A stretch of DNA of 64,000 nt from Dactylonectria macrodidyma (GCA_020744425.1 JAGMUV010000012.1:620001-684000), one strand, 5' to 3'. Counted from the first letter of the stretch, positions 11,489 to 23,823 are shown. A program made the numbers and translations. Notes: generated by a model not told the origin, from the sequence alone.

Positions 11489-12335
11489 TAGCCATGTCTG
11501 GGGCGGCCCTGTGCCTCGATATTCTACTCGTCAACATCTCTCACGACTCTTGAGTTTCGTAGAGGAATGCATTTGTAAACACTATGCGTGCCCTTGTTGT
11601 CAGGCGGCAGAACTGACCAGCTGGACAGTCTCAGTCCAAGCTGATGCGTGCAACCTGGTCATGAGTCACGCCTTTTTCTCATTATCATGCACCGCAGCTT
11701 TCACGTCTCCTGCATCGGCTTCCCCGAAGTCTGCCTCGCCGGTGCTCGACGTATGAGCTTAGACTTCATGCATCCCGTTGCATTTAGGAGGAAGCAATGA
11801 GGCATTCGAAGGGAGTTTATGCCAGTGAGATGGCCTCAGTCCCCGAGTTGGTTATCCTCCTTCCTGTGTGGCCCGAGTCGTCCATTTGTTATGAAAATGG
11901 GTAAGGGCTCTAATATTAAACCTTCTCTTTCAAGTGAAAGAGGAATATAAGGGTGCTAGGCCAAATCACGACGCGTAAAAGTCCACTTTTAGTGAAAGTG
12001 AGGAACGCCATCTAGATGTAGATGCCAAATTCTTCCGGACTGCAGATCCGACCGAATCATCGTGGCACTGCACTCGAGCGGTTTTAATTATTAATTATTC
12101 CTTATGATAGTGAGAGGACTGGACCATTTGGTTGGTTTCGTGGATTATTATTTGCTATTGTACAAAAGAGCGCAAGCATCATACTAGTAAAGGCAAATCG
12201 ATATTCCATGTATTGGCAATCTCAGTAAAGACCAGTCAGTATATGATAGAAATCTGAGTTGTTCACATTCTTGATCCTGAGAAGATTAGAAAATAACGCA
12301 AAGCTGTCATGGCTTGGAATCTGCCCGTTGATTGC
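11489..12335. other. Intergenic
   Basis: A plus-strand frame at 11511-11756 is Cys/Ser-rich without a domain. AT-rich stretches lie near 12085-12105. Nothing firm. Confidence 0.4.
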
Positions 12336-12947
12336 TTAATTGATAGCGATGCGCTTCGACTCGTGCTTCTTAGCCTTGGGGACCAGAATGTTGAGGATGC
12401 CGTTCTTGAAGTTTGCGGTCACCGATTCCTGATCGACTTGAGTAGGGAAGTTGAAGCTGCGAGAAAACTCGCCGACGCTGCGCTCGGAGAGCCAGTACTT
12501 AGCCTTGTCAGACTTCTTGGTCTCGGGCACTTCCTTCTCGGTAGCCTCAGTGCCGGCCTCACGTGAGGCGGACTTGTCTTCGCCCTCACTGGCCTTCTTG
12601 CTCTCCTCGCCACCCTCAGTAATGGCACCGCCCCTGGTAGTGCCCTCGACGAGGCCTGCAGGAGGAGTACCGGTAGTGTAGGTGCGCTCGGTCCTGCCAC
12701 GGATGAGCATAGACTGGGGCTCGGTGAACTCGATTTGTACATCCTCCTTGTTGATGCCAGGGAGCTCGCCATGAAGCTCATATGCTTCCCCGGTCTCGCG
12801 GACGTCAAACTTGGGCTGCCAGCTGGGCATACCAGTGCGACGGCCACTTACTCCCCGGCGAGAGTAGTTATCAAAGTCGTCCAGAAGACGGAAGAGGGGA
12901 GTGAAAGAGGTGTCGGAGTCGTAAAGGCTTCGCGGGAAGAAAGCCAT
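12336..12947 (-). CDS. hsp30: Small heat-shock protein, Hsp30/Hsp20 family
   Basis: This intronless 203-residue protein starts MAFFPRSLYDSD and holds a WQPKFDVRETGEAYELHGEL segment, which opens the alpha-crystallin domain (about residues 43-70). A charged Gly/Glu/Lys insertion (about 105-150) splits the domain, as is usual for fungal Hsp30. It ends with FSRSFNFP...GILNILVP and a short IAIN tail resembling the I-x-I/V motif. Such proteins are ATP-independent holdases that bind unfolding proteins in the cytosol during heat or ethanol stress. Heat-shock elements and a TATA box lie upstream (13121-13360). The frame is intact and the length is normal. Confidence 0.93.
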   Translation of the reverse strand: MAFFPRSLYDSDTSFTPLFRLLDDFDNYSRRGVSGRRTGMPSWQPKFDVRETGEAYELHGELPGINKEDVQIEFTEPQSMLIRGRTERTYTTGTPPAGLVEGTTRGGAITEGGEESKKASEGEDKSASREAGTEATEKEVPETKKSDKAKYWLSERSVGEFSRSFNFPTQVDQESVTANFKNGILNILVPKAKKHESKRIAIN

Positions 12948-13120
12948 TTTGCGTGTTGGTTGATAGTAGGCCTGAGAACAAGGTGCTTCAGGTTTCGTGA
13001 AAGTGTTCGAGGAAGAGTAGATCTGCAGCGTGCAAAAGTTTGCTCATTTGATCATTCTTGCTTTCTGTATGTGTTGCGGAGAATGAAACGATTCGAGTTG
13101 ATAAGGATGTGATGCATTCC

Positions 13121-13126
13121 TTTATA
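13121..13126 (-). promoter_or_regulatory. TATA box of hsp30
   Basis: GAGTATAAAGG on the minus strand, about 175 bp upstream of the hsp30 start, suits a stress-induced core promoter. Confidence 0.5.
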
Positions 13127-13204
13127 CTCGGTCGGTTGGTAGAGTGGACATCAGATCGAAGGCTCCTATGTCTTCGCAAACCTCATAAAACCTGGCAACG
13201 GTGT

Positions 13205-13212
13205 TTCTAGAA
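13205..13212. promoter_or_regulatory. Heat-shock element
   Basis: TTCTAGAA is a perfect inverted pair of the nGAAn unit bound by heat-shock factor, about 80 bp upstream of the TATA box of hsp30. Another TTCnnGAA (TTCGTGAA, 12994-13001) lies in the presumed leader. Confidence 0.55.
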
Positions 13213-13352
13213 CGCACCTGAATAACCCAGTCCATACAGAATTACGCAGAAAAAGCATATTGAGGTGTTTTGGTAATACTGACGTTTGTACTGACCAATG
13301 AATGGTCTTGAGTTTCCTGGTGGGGGTTGCGAGAAACCACGTGACAGCTGTC

Positions 13353-13360
13353 GAAGATTC
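13353..13360. promoter_or_regulatory. Second heat-shock element
   Basis: GAAGATTC is a GAAnnTTC pair about 400 bp upstream of the hsp30 start. Alone it could be chance, but it accompanies the TTCTAGAA site. Confidence 0.35.
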
Positions 13361-14012
13361 TGGTAGTTGCCACAACTGCGTAATGACATTCCTAGTACCC
13401 CCTTGCCAACAACTCCAGGCCAAAATAGCTGTAATATGCACAACCAGACTGGAAGCTTCGAGAAATGCTGTTGTATTATTCGCACCGATGTTTACATTAT
13501 TTCGAAATCATTTGATGGATTAGAACCGTTACGTAGGTGTCGACGTGGCCACACCATGTGTTCGGCCGTGTCTGTTTCCAGATGACGTATTTTTTGTACA
13601 GCCAGGTGTGAGGCTTTAGCGAAAGCAGGGTTACGGAAAGTATCAAGATAGTTCTAAGTTAGTTGTTGTGGTGGGGTTGGACGACTCCCTTCCATCCGCC
13701 CGCTAAGGAGTGCCTGAGGCTCCAATTTACAGCCTGCCTCCGCCAATTCCCTTGCCTATTTTGGCTTTCGATGATGGGTCTTCAACGTTCCATTCATGGA
13801 TGGCAACCAGAATGATGATGAAGCGTAATTGACGTCAGAATCCTTCGGGTAAAGGACCCCGAACCCTCCAATTCCACCGCGGCCCATTCTTCTAACAAGA
13901 ACATATACGCCTGCCGGACATCGCTTCTCCTGTACTTCGCCATTGTCACAACGACATTCACCAAATCGGTCGGCTTTTGTTTCGTTGCTTCGCTCTCGTC
14001 TAGCGGTCACAA

Positions 14013-15908
14013 ATGTCGCTCGCTCAGCATGTAACTCAAGTTGAAGGCTTTGACTACGAAGGCCTTGCGAATCCAAGCAGTAATGGGAACCTCAACGGCA
14101 ACGATAGCACAGCCAACGAGCAGTGTTTGGGTGTTGGAGAAGACGCCAACAGATCGGAGTGGCGACGCATGAGCTTTGCGCCAGTTGAGATTACCCAGGA
14201 CGAAACTCACATCGCGGCATACAAAGTCTCGAATTCCAAGCGATACGGTGCGTTCAAGCTTTTTATCGTGAGAATGGCTGTCGAGATCTGACCAAGAATC
14301 TTCTAGCTCAGGCCGCGACGGCTGTAATAGCCTGCTGGCTTGCATCTGGCATTGTATTTGGCTTCGCGGCTCTCAAACCCGTCTTGATCGCTGAAGGTGT
14401 ATATCGTGAACTCTGCCGGAGCGACGAGACGACGGGATTTGACGATGGGCCGAGTCTGGAAGTTCCCTGCGCCGAGCAAGATATGCGCCTGAACCTCTTC
14501 TTCATCTCTGCCTCAATTACCACCAACATATCATCTCTTTTCGCCGGAACTGCCCTCGATCGGTTCGGGAGACGCGCATGCTGGAGAGCATCGTGTGTCT
14601 TTCTAGTCGTCGGCTCCCTTCTGATGGGATCTTCCTTCGCCATCCCGGAGTTCGATGGTTACCTTCTGGGCAATGTTCTTCTAGCTCTGGGGGGTACTTT
14701 CCTCTTTGTTCCTAGCTTTGAACTTGCCAATATGTTCCCCAAGCATTCGGGGCTGGTGGTTGCGCTCATCACTGGAGCGTTTGATGCCTCCGCAGCCGTT
14801 TTTCTATTATATCGCATGGCTTACGACGCGTCTGGTGGCAAGTTCTCACTGGAGAAATTCTTCTTTGGCTACCTTATCGTTCCAGTGCTAATATTTTTTG
14901 CCGAAATCTTTTTGATGCCATCTCATGCATACCACACCATGCCAGAACTTAAGAGGAAGATTGAAAAGGCCCAAGACCGTACTCGCGATGTCCACGACTC
15001 GGATGAAGATATCTCGGACGCGGGAGAGTTGACGCGAGTGCGGCGTGCTCGTGCCAATAAGCGTAAAGCTAAGCTTGAGACGATCGAAGAACTTGCCGGC
15101 GGTAACGAGCACCGAGAAGAGCGAATCAAGATTGAGGAAGAGCGCCAGGAGGCAAGCGGTGTCTGGGGGGTTCTCCACGGTGTCCCAGCCCACCAACAGA
15201 TGCTCTCGCCCTGGTTCATTCTCATCTTATTGTTGACCGTGTTTCAGATTCTTCGGATGAACTACTTCATTGCATCAATTAGAGCACAGTACAGATATAT
15301 GTTGGAGTCAAAGATTGCCGCTGCGGAGATCAACGAGTTCTTTGATGTAGCCCTACCCTTGGGGGGTGTCGCTTCTACCCCTTTCATCGGACTGCTACTC
15401 AATAACCTAAGTGTGCCTACCACGTTTGGAGTCTTGACGCTGTTCATCATCGTTATTGGAACTCTGAACTGTTTGCCTTTTCTTTGGGCAGGATATGCCA
15501 CCGTCGTGGCATTCGTCCTCTTCCGTCCCCTCTACTACTCTGCAATCTCGTAAGTGTGCCCATCAGGATGCCGATTCTCTTACCGACGCGCTTGCTAGCG
15601 ATTACGCCGTGAAGGTATTTGGCTTTGCTACCTTCGGTCGCATATACGGGACCATCGTCTGTCTCTCTGGAATAGTCAATTTCGTCCAGTCAGGCCTTGA
15701 TGCCCTTACCCATGGGCCTCTACATGGGAACCCCACTCCCATCAACGTTACATTGGGGGCTCTCGGAGGAATCATTGGCGTGACTCTGACCATATTTGTT
15801 AGGATTCGAGGCAGGGTATTCATGGACGAGAAGGCCGAGTTGGATGTCGGTCCAGAAAGACGACGTCTCTTGTCTGTTGCCCACGACGGCTATGTCGCGA
15901 GGAATTGA
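14013..15908 (+). CDS. Major facilitator transporter, Fmp42/SLC43-like, 595 aa
   Basis: Three exons: 14013-14248, 14308-15549 and 15599-15908. The introns (59 nt, GTGCGT...CTGAC...CTAG; 49 nt, GTAAGT...GCTAG) keep the phase and give 596 codons. The protein has a hydrophilic N-terminus, then about six membrane helices (from GIVFGFAALKPVLI onward). The MFS loop signature DRFGRRACW falls between helices 2 and 3. A charged cytosolic loop follows (KRKIEKAQDRTRD...EERQE, about residues 270-335), then six more helices. The large central loop and the opening segment resemble the fungal Fmp42 family, relatives of SLC43 amino-acid carriers. Substrate is not established. No damage is seen. Confidence 0.88.
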
Positions 15909-18073
15909 GCCTGTAATATAATTTCAGTGGTATGAGTGCCACGGCAGCCACAATAAACACATCGATACCTTTGTGTTAGAAACGCCCAACTTCGTACAAC
16001 TAATTAGACATATCAACTCTACAAAAGAAAGGAGTCAACGGTTTTGTTTGGTATGCTTACAAAGGAGTACAAACTCTCTCAATTTACAGTTTTATATACT
16101 TTGCACTACCCTTTGTAAAAGAACCCATTTTAGCCGTTATAATCGCCTCTTTAAATGAAGAAGACTGAATCTTGGTTTCCCACGTATTCAAAGGGTCCAA
16201 GCCATACCACCAGCGGTCATTGAAATGCAGCCTTGTCGAGGCCCAACCAGAACAGGGAGCTTCAATGGAAAGGAAATTGAAGCAATTCAGTAAAGTGCTG
16301 CCTTTAACATATGTGTCTATTTCAACCCATTCCCCTTGATTCCGATTCCAACAGATGTTTACTTATAATTTGGTGGGCGTATTTCCAAGCTTCAGAAAGA
16401 TATGGGCATCAACCAGCATGTGAAGTTGCCCGCATTCCTTGGTCGTACATGCACGTTCCAATGTGTAACCGTTCGCTTGGTCTGAAATTCAGAGTCGATT
16501 GTGTGGTTCGTATCTGCCTCGCTAGTGTAGCATAGTACTGAATGACTCTAGTTTGATATCATTACTCGCAAATGCGTGTGATAAATCCGCCGAGCGGGCA
16601 TTTTGCGTGTCAGCGTGTATATATTAGTATGTCGTACGAGCTAGCACAACCGTATGTGTCAATGTATTCATCTTGTCCAGATTTTTTTATGTGATTTTGC
16701 ATAACGCGGTTTGCCTGGGGGATGCAAATAAGTTTGGGATGTTTTAACCCTGATCGACGACGGTTTCATACATTGTAGGCTCAGATTCGATCATCGATGC
16801 AGTATAATCCCTTAGCCACAAGTGCACGGGGTCCATGGTAGAGCCGTTGTCTATCATACAGAGACTGTATATACCCGATACGCAGACAAAATATGGTGTG
16901 AGTCCGGACAAGCGCCATAGAGTGAAGAGGTCGTCATAGGATTAGCCAGCGCCAGGATGGATTGCGCAGTCTGCGCATATATATTATGAGTCTGAACGTC
17001 GAATTCATCTTGAACGAGGCTGAAGAAGGGCGTAAAGGCGCAGAGAACGCAGAAGTGGTAGTACACACTTCATATATTAGATCCCGACATCTTACTAGAC
17101 ATAGACTGGTACGCTCGGTGCGTAGCCCCGCAAGCCAGAGCGAGATCTTCGTACCTGAAAGGACATGTTGATGGGCAGAATGAAATCACAGAGTGGCGAT
17201 CCATGCAACGTCAATCAAGAGGTTGTCAACCAGGTTGATGTCAACCAACTTAACTTAACTCAACGGAGCCTATTCTTACTAATCAACCAACTCAATATCC
17301 TCATGATATTGTGTTGGTTGCGTGGACAAGGTTGATTAGGTATTGTAGCGATGTTCCCAGACTCCGGTGTGCCGGGTAGCTCAACCCAAGGCGGGGGCGC
17401 GCCGTTGCCGAGTTCGAGAAACAAAAGGGGAAGGTAATCGAAGTATTGAGAATGCACCTGCGTTGACACACATCTCGTTCGACGGTGGGAGATCGCGGAA
17501 TAAGCACGCTTTATATGGTGTATTAGCGATATATGTCCAACCTGGTCTCGCCCTCATGTATCTTACGAGTCCCCTTTCCTGACCGACTGCGAAGCTTCTA
17601 GATTGGATCTTCGGCAAAGAGCACGGCCACGGTTTTCAAAAAAAAAAAAAAAATAGATGAATCGCTAGGCGAAATCTTAGTTAAACCAGAGCGAAGTTAT
17701 CCGTCTGAGGGATACTAAACTTACACCTTGTTGTGTTCTTGGTGATGGCAATCGACGCCAATTTCCCTCGTGATATCATCCTCAACTGCAAAGCCATGAA
17801 ATCGGACAGCCACATATCATAAGAGCAAGAGAGCTAGTTGTTTGAGGTCCATATCCCACCAAGAGAGGAATGACAGAAAATGCCGTCAAACCCATAGCCA
17901 GAATAACTGATGTTATGCATAAACCCGTCCAGTCTCTGGTTGCATCTCTAGGGGTTGTCCGACCCAATCCTGTAGGGTATCCTTTTACTGGAAAAGCAAG
18001 TCTCGCCTGGCTGTAAGTAGGTGTGCGGTGTCACGTCATAAATGCAAAAGTGTAAAGGTCATAATTTCATAAA
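15909..18073. other. Long intergenic region
   Basis: No gene recognised over about 2.1 kb. There is a poly-A run near 17639-17653 and a short hydrophobic minus-strand frame at 17967-17782 that I cannot assign. Confidence 0.45.
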
Positions 18074-19233
18074 TCATAAGAAGGAATGGCCGGACGCCGA
18101 TTGCTGGTCGTTGTTCCAGGGAGAGTCATTGATGAATGTGTCCCAAAAGAACTCATCTGTAGAGTTATTCTGGTGGGCAATGGGGTCCCAATTCATCGAA
18201 TCCAGGCGGTTGCATAAGAAATCATCGTGAATATCCAGCACATTCTCTCCATTGGCGCATTCCAGCACCTCGTAAGAACTGTCTAGCCTCGTATCGCACT
18301 GCTGGTCGTACATGATCGGGTCAAACGTTTCGTGCTGGTCAAAACCTGTTATAAGCAACTTCGCCTCAAGCGGAAGCTCGGCGGTGAAAACTGATCCGTC
18401 AGAGTCGTAGTCCATGAAAGCGTCGGGTGGTATGGAATTCCCGGAAACCGACCCAACATTTGCCTGAGGTATCTCCGGGGAAGTTGTAGATTCGGGTGTC
18501 AGAGCTGACGGAGACAGGGCGCCGATATCCGCGCTGCCCAGTTGGGACTGGGAAACGCCCGAGGGTGATTGGTTCTGGGCGCCAGGGTAAGGCTCTTGCC
18601 CGCAGTTGACGGACTGGATATCCAACGCATGCTGGTGGTCGCCCTGGGCCTGCGAGGAAGTGGACGAAACAGAGAATCGAGGCGTGGCCCATCGTTTAGA
18701 TATGGTTTGATCAGCGTGATGGAAGCACTGAGCAAACTGCCGGTTGACCTCGTTCTCGCGCCAGTCCTTTTCTGTGGACGAGACCATCTGGGACATGAGG
18801 GCCTGGCTCTTCAGGTACGCATTCACCTTTGAGTTCATGTCGACCGACGGTGTCTGCAGGTGTTGTCCCAATATACGGTAGGATCGCAGGAGACCGTCGT
18901 CCTCTTCCTCGTACATTTCGTCCATCATGACTATCTCCTTGGACACTCGAAGTGCCTTACCGGTGCGGGTCTTGTGGACCTGACTGGCCATGCGGGCAGA
19001 CTGGACGCGGGCTTCGATACTGCGGTCGGATCGTCTCGAGGCGGCGACGTAGGCGCGTTCCTGGTTCTGTTGATGCGATCGTTGGGTCTGTGAAATCCAG
19101 TTAGTTGTGAATTTGGTGAAGCTTGGCAAGAGGTGTGATTAATTACCTTTTGGCGGAATGTGTGGGGAGTCATGATTGAGTTCATGGGTTCGACATTGAG
19201 ATATCTCTTAGGCATGAATACAGTGGACGGCAA
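18074..19233 (-). CDS. Conserved fungal protein of unknown function, 366 aa
   Basis: Exon 1 is 19233-19147 and exon 2 is 19087-18074. The 59-nt intron (19088-19146) has GTAATT, a CTAAC branch and CACAG, and keeps the frame (1,101 nt). The N-terminal third is basic and helical (TQRSHQQNQERAYVAASRR, then SIEARVQSARMASQVHKTR), followed by EEMYEEEDD-like acidic residues. The C-terminal half is Ser/Gln/Pro-rich then acidic with aromatic residues (for example MNWDPIAHQN, FFWDTFINDSPW), which resembles an activation region. No zinc cluster or other DNA-binding motif is visible. I believe this family is conserved in Eurotiales and Fusarium but cannot name a role. A later Met at 19215 is an alternative start. 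Confidence 0.65.
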
Positions 19234-20882
19234 CGGGGAATGCTCGTCAGTAATGTGTTTTAAGCAGTGTTAACGCTAGAGGGCGTGTTGTCGGATGCAG
19301 AGACTTGATCGAGACGGGGTCCAGAGGTATATTGGTAGGGTTTGTTTCTAGTCAGCATTGATAGTTCCAATTGATGAGTTCTAAAAACTGGCCCTTCGTA
19401 GCAAACTTATAGTTCACCTGTTTCCGTGTTGAGGCATGCATGACTTGTGAGCAGCTCGATGTATGCAGGTCAAAGTACGAACTCCCATCGAAGCGCTAGA
19501 CTCGGTTTAATCAGATCAGACTGATATGAGATCTACAGAGTATCCTCATAAAGTGCATCCGTACGAAGCACATCGATGTCATCTGCATTTATATTTCGTA
19601 CCACATAATGACGTACTGTGCCGTGGCGGGCCACAAACACACCGGGTTGTCTTCTCCTAGCGTGACGCTGTGACCAATCATGTACTTGTACGCCCATGTA
19701 AGGAAGCATAGTGTGTGCAGACGCACGGAAAATCCTCTCATTCCTGGGGTGATTATTCGACCCCACTACCCCGCCTTGCCACAAATAGCTTTTCAAGCCT
19801 GTTTCTGAAGCCTGCTTCCGAGGCGAGGCGTCCCGAACCAGGCTTTCCACTGGATAAAGGGAGCGGGGCTTCAGCTCCGTGGCGTGGGCAACCAGTATGC
19901 CAGATTTGCCTGGCGCTAACAGAGCCCTGACGGGGATTAGTCGTCATACCAACCATGCACAGTCAACAACAGATCGACCATAGAATTTGGGTCTAGGCTA
20001 CGTTTTGACTACAAGGTTTTTTTTTCTATTTCTTTTGCTGCTCTACTATCCATTCCCCTACGCCACCAGGTACGCCACTCGGCCAAACACTCCGCCACTG
20101 GCTCCAAATACTTGTTCTGCCCAGGCTAGATTCGGAATTACCCGTTACTAGGTACTGCTAGTACTACGTGATACTAAGTGTGTAGGACAGTACGAGGGAC
20201 AGTCATCTAAGTCCAAGCTCCTGAGGCCTGAGGAATGCTAGGAGCCACATCCGGCAATGGGGACTCGCGCCAGGAGAATTGACTCCAGCGAGTGCTACCA
20301 CAGTAACCACAGAAGGAGGCACCCAGAACCACCGGCACGAATGCTCCGCACTGCGACTAAAGCTCCTTGGCTCTCCTGGCTCCCCTGCTCTGCAGGCTTG
20401 CAAACAAATAAATCAAATCAAATTTAGCCTTCAATTTGATTTGATTTGGATACAAAAATGAGCGATTTGATTTGATTTGATTTGATTTGGATACGATTTA
20501 TTTGTTTGCAAGTCTGCTGCTCTGTGTCTGTCTGGTTTCTCACCCAGCTGAGACTTTGAAGACACTGACACGGGGGTTCCGAGACATCCTTGTATCAGGC
20601 CTCTGTATCAGGCACTGCATCATTAATTTTCCGGAATTTCCCTCCACCCTTTCTCAACCGCGATGCAACATATGTCAGCGTGACATATGGCAGTTTCGTC
20701 ATTATGAATCACGCCCTGTCATACAAACTCCGAGAACACGAATAGTGAGTGAGTGACAGCTGATGTCCTAATCGACACTACTAGCAAGCTCAGCAAACTC
20801 AAGTCCTGTTCCGGTCTCCCATACAATCCTAGCGTCAATGAAGTAACCAAGACAAAAATCCGCCTGAGATGCTACAGTGCTG
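19234..20882. other. Intergenic with a TTTGA microsatellite
   Basis: No gene recognised. Around 20415-20490 there are repeats of TTTGATTTGA and related AAATCAAATC tracts flanking a cluster of short inverted copies (TTTGTTTGCAAG on one side, CTTGCAAACAAATAAA on the other), so the block could fold back. Confidence 0.5.
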
Positions 20883-21014
20883 TTATGCCACAATCATCAC
20901 ATCGTCGTAATCATTATCCCTTTGACCGTCGTAAGGGCCATGGTCATCCTCCTCCTCATCGTGCATGTCATCGGAACGATCGCCAGTGTCAGACCATTGA
21001 GCATCGTAGTCCAT
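20883..21014 (-). other. Small acidic open frame, possible last exon
   Basis: A minus-strand frame of 43 codons (MDYDAQWSDTGDRSDD..., then a run of Glu/Asp, ending DDVMIVA) has strikingly protein-like composition. It is preceded by GATTTAAG, a possible splice acceptor. A basic frame just upstream (MPSVARKYGASAEEMTRR, near 21075-21022) could be a preceding exon. I cannot identify it. Confidence 0.25.
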
Positions 21015-21675
21015 CTCTTAAATCTCACTCTTCTAGTCATTTCTTCCGCGCTGGCTCCATATTTTCGGGCTACCGACGGCATAAAATCACATGTCAGGTT
21101 TCCCGCAGCACAAAACCGAGGGGGGGGCCAAAGGAGCGGTTCCCGCCACAGAACTGGACATCGACCACACAACTCCGGCGAGATTGATTTTGCGAAACCT
21201 TGGGAATCCCCAAAGCCGTCATCAGCCGCTCATCACCGTGGACCAGGTGAGAAGTTGGTTCAATGCTCGGAGGCATGTGCTCAACACTTCAAGAGAAACC
21301 GGATTGTGGTTGAGCTGAGATTGAAACATCGGGACAGTGTGCAGTGATTGATTGTGCAATGACGCCGGAGGTGAGCACTGAGATGGTGATCATCGAAAGC
21401 GACCCACAAACGATCATTCCGTCAACGGATCGCCGTGCCTCATCAGAAATATACTTCTACATTAGCACACAGTTGCAGTCGATGTGCCGCAGAAGCTGGG
21501 ATTTGAGATAGAAGATCTCGGTGGACAGCTCCTCAAAGCACCTCGAAAGATACTGCTGACTGATTCTGCTCTTCATCTCTGGACCTCGCGGAATGCTCAA
21601 TCGCCTTCCACGTTGCATTACGGAAATGCTAAGATAACAGTCTCAATTCGATTTATCGATAATTGGACTGTCAAC
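21015..21675. other. Unassigned
   Basis: Apart from the possible short exon noted at 21022-21075, nothing is recognised. Overlapping open frames in several phases are uninformative. Confidence 0.3.
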
Positions 21676-22294
21676 ATGAGCACCGATACCACTGCTTCGG
21701 ACGAGGGCGTGTCTCCTGCACCACTGGAATATGTTTGGCTGCTCTTGCTCGGCGCCGAGTTCATCATAGCCCTGACATTCTCCCTGCCTTGGTCCGTTCT
21801 CTTCCCGCGCCAATGGCTCACCTTTTTGTATTACCCTTTCGATAATTAACAGAGGCCACAGGTATTTGTTATGGCGACTGGAACGCGAACGAGTCGGCGT
21901 CCACCAAGATGATCTAGAGGATGCCAGACGTCCCTTCTCAGTCGAAAATCTAGACCACGCAGATCCAGCCCGGCCCTACAACAAATGGAAAACCGAAATG
22001 AAAGATGCTGGGGGCGTCCACTGAACGGTCCTGCCCAACATGTGCTTAGGCTCTAACTCCACACCTAGCGTCATTTGCCTGGAGTCGTTGCAGGACAGGA
22101 ACATGGTCCGTCACTTACCGTGCCACCACATCTTCCATTCAAATTGCCTCACGAAGTGGTTCCTGAAACAGCACGACACCTGTCCTGTTTGCAAACTTTG
22201 TTACATGCCTCACATAGCCAGTAGCTTGAGGCAATCGTTTCTAGCGGAGAGACGCGATCCATCTAGGGTCCGAGAAACTCCCATAGTTCCATAA
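21676..22294 (+). pseudogene. Membrane RING-H2 protein, broken
   Basis: From ATG 21676 a short acidic start leads into a membrane segment (YVWLLLLGAEFIIALTF). Next comes a cytosolic stretch in another phase (YLLWRLERERVGVHQDDLED, 21862 onward) and an in-frame TGA at 22022-22024. The same frame then continues into VICLESLQD...LPCHHIFHSNCLTKW...CPVCK, a RING-H2 domain. The expected first zinc ligand is Ser (PSVICLE where the family reads C-x-x-C). Joining the first two parts would need a 34-nt intron, very short for a fungus. A stop, a missing ligand and a doubtful junction together suggest a decayed ubiquitin-ligase gene. Confidence 0.6.
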
Positions 22295-23228
22295 CGGACT
22301 CCAGGGTTGCAAGAAAATTATCTTATCCACTTCCTTATCGCCAATATGTCCACTCAGCATCATAACGGCCTTCACCGACCACCTCCTCATAACATCTGTC
22401 ATCGATTTATAATTATAGATAGATATATCACCCTGCAACCGCCACCGCCCCCGACAATGGCGGGTTCCAAAGTAGAGCTCTCTGGCCTCGGGGCCATATG
22501 CTGCAAAGCTACCAGTTGGGCTGGCATTCTTCGATAAATCTCGTCGATAGCTGAGGAAAGGCACATCCCAAAAGTCTCGCGTCGCTCTCTTCCTCAACGT
22601 CGACCAAATATAGCCGGTGACATATCCATCATGTGCGAGTGCATGCTCCTGCTCTGCCCTGCTCCATTGCGACCATCATCTGCCTCATTGCCGTCCCATT
22701 TGTCCCCCCACCCCGGAGTTTGACCGTACACTGCCTCGGCAAACATGCGAAGCTGCATGGTCGACCTAGTTCTCAATGATGTCGCTCTCATGCACAACGC
22801 TTCGCAGGTCGTACCACTACGACGGAGTCATACCAGGTAGCTCGTAATCCGTCTTCTTCTTGGCATCCCACCACCACGGTGGCACTCAGTGTTCCACCTA
22901 TAATTAGCCCAACCCTCAACACCTCTTTCCCCGCCCACTGGTTTTAGCGCTTTTTGCTGACGAGTGCTTGCTTCATCTTCTGGTACGACTTGCCTTGTTG
23001 CTACCTCACCCAAATGATGCCGTGCCTTCTCTTGACTTTAGCATGCCAATCCGAACAATTTTGAAACTGACGCTGCGACCATATATCTTATGCCACTAAG
23101 CTAGAGTCAATTCCGGTTCTTTGGTAGGAACTTTGCCCCCCCAATGCACCTTACAATTTCACATTCTTCCTCGTCGACGTCTCAAATTGCTTGCTGACTT
23201 TGAATTCAGTACGCTGAACGACAGTACT
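22295..23228. other. Intergenic
   Basis: No gene recognised. Open frames on both strands have no domain. Confidence 0.4.
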
Positions 23229-23823
23229 ATGTCTGCTCATCCAAGCCCTCAAGTAAGAGTAGCCGCCATTATCACGAACTCCGAGGGGCAAGTTTTATGC
23301 AGCAAACGCTTGAATAGTCACGGTTCGGGTATGTACATCCCGTCTTGCTTTTCGCTGCCTAGTGATCCTGGCGTTTTGTATTCACATGATCTGCTACTGA
23401 CGCAGTTGCAGGAACATGGCAGCTTCCTGGTGGCCACCTCGAATACGGCGAGTCCTTCTTCTCTTGTGCTGAACGCGAGGCCTGTGAAGAAACGGGTCTT
23501 GGGGTCCGCGGTGTCAAGGTTGTAGCCGTCACCAACAGTATCTTCAGAGAGTTGGGAAAACATTAAGTCATGATCTTTGTGAAGTGTGAGAGGATGAATA
23601 AGGAAGCTCAGCCACAGGTACGTCTGCTTCCTTTCCCTCTCAGTCTTATGCGATATCCTCATTAGCAGCATAGGTAATGGAGCCCGATAAGTGTGGCGGT
23701 TGGTTTTGGAAGACTTGGGACGAGCTCAAGAAGGCCAAGAACGGCAGCGACGGGGATAACGAATTGTTCTTACCGCTGGTGCGATTGTTTGAGGAGTACC
23801 CAGATATTGCAACGCTCATGTAG
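23229..23823 (+). pseudogene. Nudix hydrolase with one in-frame stop
   Basis: Exons at 23229-23328, 23412-23617 and 23674-23823 are joined by introns of 83 nt (GTATGT...TTGCAG) and 56 nt (GTACGT...CATAG), 152 codons in all. The complete Nudix box is present: GHLEYGESFFSCAEREACEE then TGL, matching GX5EX7REUXEEXGU, which binds metal and hydrolyses nucleoside diphosphate-X substrates. After RELGKH comes TAA (23564-23566). The frame then continues without fault through VMIFVKCER and PDKCGGWFWKTWDELKK to a TAG. Relatives have an aromatic residue at this place, so TAC/TAT to TAA is the simplest change. The truncated product would keep the catalytic box but lose the C-terminal third. Confidence 0.8.

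Noticed and set aside
19533..19850. Minus-strand open frame of 105 codons
   Set aside because: No domain, unusual composition, and a similarly open plus strand; no promoter or splice support.
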